From JBARCX01 sp049794535 (GTDB lineage: Bacteria > Pseudomonadota > Gammaproteobacteria > Xanthomonadales > Rhodanobacteraceae): DNA of 23,619 nt. Numbering within the stretch: the first letter of the stretch is position 1; each line of letters begins with the position of its first letter. The notes beneath the pieces are model-generated. The model was not told where the DNA came from. It worked only from the letters and a program-made list of their open reading frames with translations, and did no database searches. The stretch is taken from positions 1 through 23,619 of the forward strand of contig JBARCX010000153.1 in assembly GCA_049794535.1 (NCBI GenBank), in the 5' to 3' direction. This document shows, piece by piece, positions 21,723-23,619 of the stretch. A program made the position numbers and the translations under genes.

Positions 21723-23588
21723 ATGTCTGCCCCGTCTTCCGACTCCGCTCCGGCTACCGCCGGCTTCACTGCGCTTGGCCTTTCCCCAGAGGTATTGCGT
21801 GCACTAAGCGACGTTGGCTATGAATCGCCTTCGCCGATTCAGGCCGCGATGATTCCACCCATCCTGGAAGGCCGCGACGTGCTTGGCCAGGCGCAAACCG
21901 GCACCGGTAAGACCGCCGCATTCGCGCTGCCCATTCTCTCGCGCCTCGATCTCAAGCCCGGCAAGCCGCAAGCACTGGTGCTGGCACCCACGCGCGAATT
22001 GGCCATCCAGGTGGCCGAAGCCTTCCAGCGTTACGCCGCACATATGCCCGGCCTGCAGGTGCTGCCGATCTACGGCGGCCAGAGCTACGGCCCGCAGTTG
22101 CATTCGCTCAAGCGTGGCGTGCACGTTGTGGTCGGTACGCCCGGCCGCGTGATCGACCATCTGGACAAGGGCACGCTTGACCTGTCCGAGCTGAAGTTCC
22201 TAGTGCTCGACGAAGCCGACGAAATGCTACGCATGGGCTTCATCGACGACGTCGAGAAGGTATTGCAGGCCACCCCGCCCCAGCGCCAGGTCGCGCTGTT
22301 CTCGGCCACCATGCCTTCGGTCATCCGCAAGATCGCGCAGCGGCATTTGAAGGACGCGGTGGAAGTCACCATCAAGTCCTCCACCACCACCGCAGCGAAC
22401 ATCCGTCAGCGTTACTGGTTTGTCAGCGGCATGCACAAGCTCGATGCGATGACCCGCATCCTTGAAGCCGAACCGTTCGACGCGATGATCATCTTCGCGC
22501 GCACCAAGCAGGCCACTGAAGAACTGGCCGGTAAGTTGCAGGCACGTGGACTGGCCGCCGCTGCGATCAACGGTGACATCGCCCAGCCGCAACGCGAGCG
22601 AGTAATTCAGCAGTTGAAGGACGGCAAGCTGGATATCCTGGTTGCCACCGACGTGGCCGCGCGCGGCCTCGACGTGGATCGCATCAGCCATGTGATGAAT
22701 TACGACATTCCGTACGACACCGAAAGCTACGTGCACCGCATCGGCCGTACCGGTCGTGCCGGCCGTAACGGCGACGCGATCCTGTTCGTCAGCCCGCGCG
22801 AAAAAGGCATGCTGCACGCGATCGAGCGCGCCACCCGTCAGCCGATCGAGCAGATGCAGTTGCCATCGGTCGACGTCGTCAATGACGTGCGCATCGGCAA
22901 GTTCAAGCAGCGCATCAGCGACACACTCGCCATCGGCGAGCTGGCCCAGTTCCAGCAGCTGATCGAACAGTACGAGCAGGAGCACAACGTGCCTGCCATC
23001 GAGATTGCCGCCGCACTGGCACGCATCGCACAAGGTGATCAACCGCTGCTGCTGCCACCGCAGCCGAAGCGCGAATTCACACCACGCGAGCACAACCCGC
23101 GTGAGCGCAGTGATAACGATCGCCGTCCGGCCCGTGAGAGCCGTGAGCACAAGCCGCGCGACCGCGACGCTGCATCGCGCGAGTTCAGCAACCGCCCGGT
23201 GCGTGCGCATGCCACCGAAGAAGGTAAGCGCACTTTCCGTATCGAAGTTGGCCACGAACACGGCGTGAAGCCGGGCAACATCATTGGTGCCATTGCGAAC
23301 GAAGCCGGGCTGGAGAGTCAGTTCATTGGCCGCCTGAGCATCCGCGACCACTACAGCCTGATCGACCTGCCCGATGGCATGCCGAAGGAAGTGTTCCAAC
23401 ACCTGCAGAAGGTGTGGGTCAGCCAGCAACAGCTGCAGATCAAGGAGTGGGACGGCGTCGACACCGGTTCCAGCGAAGGTGCCTCGAACCGCAAGCCGGG
23501 AGGCTTCAAGCCCGGCGGTGGCGGTTTCAAGGGCAAGCCGCGCCCGCATGGTAGTCACGGCGGCGGCAAGCCACCGCGCCGCAAGTAA
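21723..23588 (+). CDS. deaD: DEAD-box ATP-dependent RNA helicase, DeaD/CsdA type
   Basis: An RNA helicase that assists ribosome assembly and mRNA decay, often at low temperature. The 621-residue protein has the Q motif (PSPIQAAMIP), AQTGTGKT (57-64), DEAD (163-166), SAT (194-196) and HRIGRTGRAG, then a DeaD-type dimerisation region (about 380-440). An Arg/Glu/Asp-rich linker (about 450-495) leads to a DbpA/CsdA RNA-binding domain (about 498-575: FRIEVGHEHGVKPGNIIGAI) and a Gly/Lys-rich end. The start at 21723 has GAGG 6 nt upstream; the upstream ATGs are unsupported. It is the second DEAD-box gene in the window; the two differ in tail and linker, so this is not a recent duplication. Confidence 0.95.
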   Translation: MSAPSSDSAPATAGFTALGLSPEVLRALSDVGYESPSPIQAAMIPPILEGRDVLGQAQTGTGKTAAFALPILSRLDLKPGKPQALVLAPTRELAIQVAEAFQRYAAHMPGLQVLPIYGGQSYGPQLHSLKRGVHVVVGTPGRVIDHLDKGTLDLSELKFLVLDEADEMLRMGFIDDVEKVLQATPPQRQVALFSATMPSVIRKIAQRHLKDAVEVTIKSSTTTAANIRQRYWFVSGMHKLDAMTRILEAEPFDAMIIFARTKQATEELAGKLQARGLAAAAINGDIAQPQRERVIQQLKDGKLDILVATDVAARGLDVDRISHVMNYDIPYDTESYVHRIGRTGRAGRNGDAILFVSPREKGMLHAIERATRQPIEQMQLPSVDVVNDVRIGKFKQRISDTLAIGELAQFQQLIEQYEQEHNVPAIEIAAALARIAQGDQPLLLPPQPKREFTPREHNPRERSDNDRRPARESREHKPRDRDAASREFSNRPVRAHATEEGKRTFRIEVGHEHGVKPGNIIGAIANEAGLESQFIGRLSIRDHYSLIDLPDGMPKEVFQHLQKVWVSQQQLQIKEWDGVDTGSSEGASNRKPGGFKPGGGGFKGKPRPHGSHGGGKPPRRK

Positions 23589-23619
23589 CAAGTAAGTTCT
23601 AAACGTCGCCCGATCGTTC

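Noticed and set aside
22227..23591. 454-codon open frame on the minus strand opposite the DeaD-type gene
   Set aside because: It covers conserved helicase motifs on the other strand, and its own translation is low-complexity Leu/Val/Arg/Asp without a domain.
1..23619. Search for CRISPR arrays, tRNAs, insertion sequences and phage genes
   Set aside because: No regularly spaced repeats, cloverleaf-like sequences, transposase motifs or phage proteins were recognised by reading; no tool was run.

Overview
The window looks like chromosomal housekeeping DNA from a GC-rich gammaproteobacterium of the Xanthomonadales/Lysobacterales, most likely Rhodanobacteraceae or a relative. The basis is protein flavour, the rpsF-rpsR-rplI / dnaB order, the ohrR-ohr pair and TACAAT-type -10 elements. 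The assignment is by pattern recognition; no search was run. I see no rRNA, tRNA, CRISPR array, transposase or phage gene.

Layout. 1-2586 is read leftward: an IscA-type Fe-S carrier, then the ribosomal operon rpsF-rpsR-rplI with its own promoter and a structured leader, a terminator, and the first 187 codons of dnaB, preceded by two perfect tandem DnaA boxes. 2739-8782 is read rightward as a tightly packed run: asnS, a MalM-like lipoprotein, a two-helix membrane protein, an SDR-fold protein lacking the catalytic Tyr/Lys, a 2-aminomuconate-semialdehyde-type aldehyde dehydrogenase, a beta-carbonic anhydrase and a RidA-family 2-aminomuconate deaminase-like protein. A strong terminator closes it. 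The last four look like the lower part of the kynurenine / 3-hydroxyanthranilate route; the dioxygenase and decarboxylase that would feed it are not in the window.

8858-12126 is read leftward: a small secreted Ala/Lys-rich protein (Asr-like), a doubtful 49-residue ORF, glutathione reductase (gor) and a DadA-like FAD amine dehydrogenase whose start sits directly behind a -10 box. 12222-15227 is read rightward: a secreted EreA/ChaN-like protein of lower GC than its surroundings, an NlpC/P60 lipoprotein whose ribosome binding site lies in a hairpin below an operator-like palindrome, and the ohrR-ohr organic peroxide pair with a candidate operator. A 16-bp-stem hairpin separates ohr from convergent slyD.

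15312-17067 is read leftward (slyD, an MFS symporter). 17210-19364 is rightward (a SAM methyltransferase, then rhlE). 19379-21562 is a leftward trio with short spacing or overlap (SDR, S-formylglutathione hydrolase, RimJ-like GNAT). 21723-23588 is a second DEAD-box helicase of the DeaD/CsdA type.

Themes: translation and RNA remodelling (S6, S18, L9, AsnRS, RhlE, DeaD, RimJ-like) and thiol/peroxide/aldehyde defence (Gor, OhrR-Ohr, S-formylglutathione hydrolase, IscA). No wholly new system stands out. The points most worth following are the DnaA boxes before dnaB, the carbonic-anhydrase-containing aminomuconate module with its degenerate SDR, the secreted EreA/ChaN-like protein, and the leader of the NlpC/P60 gene.
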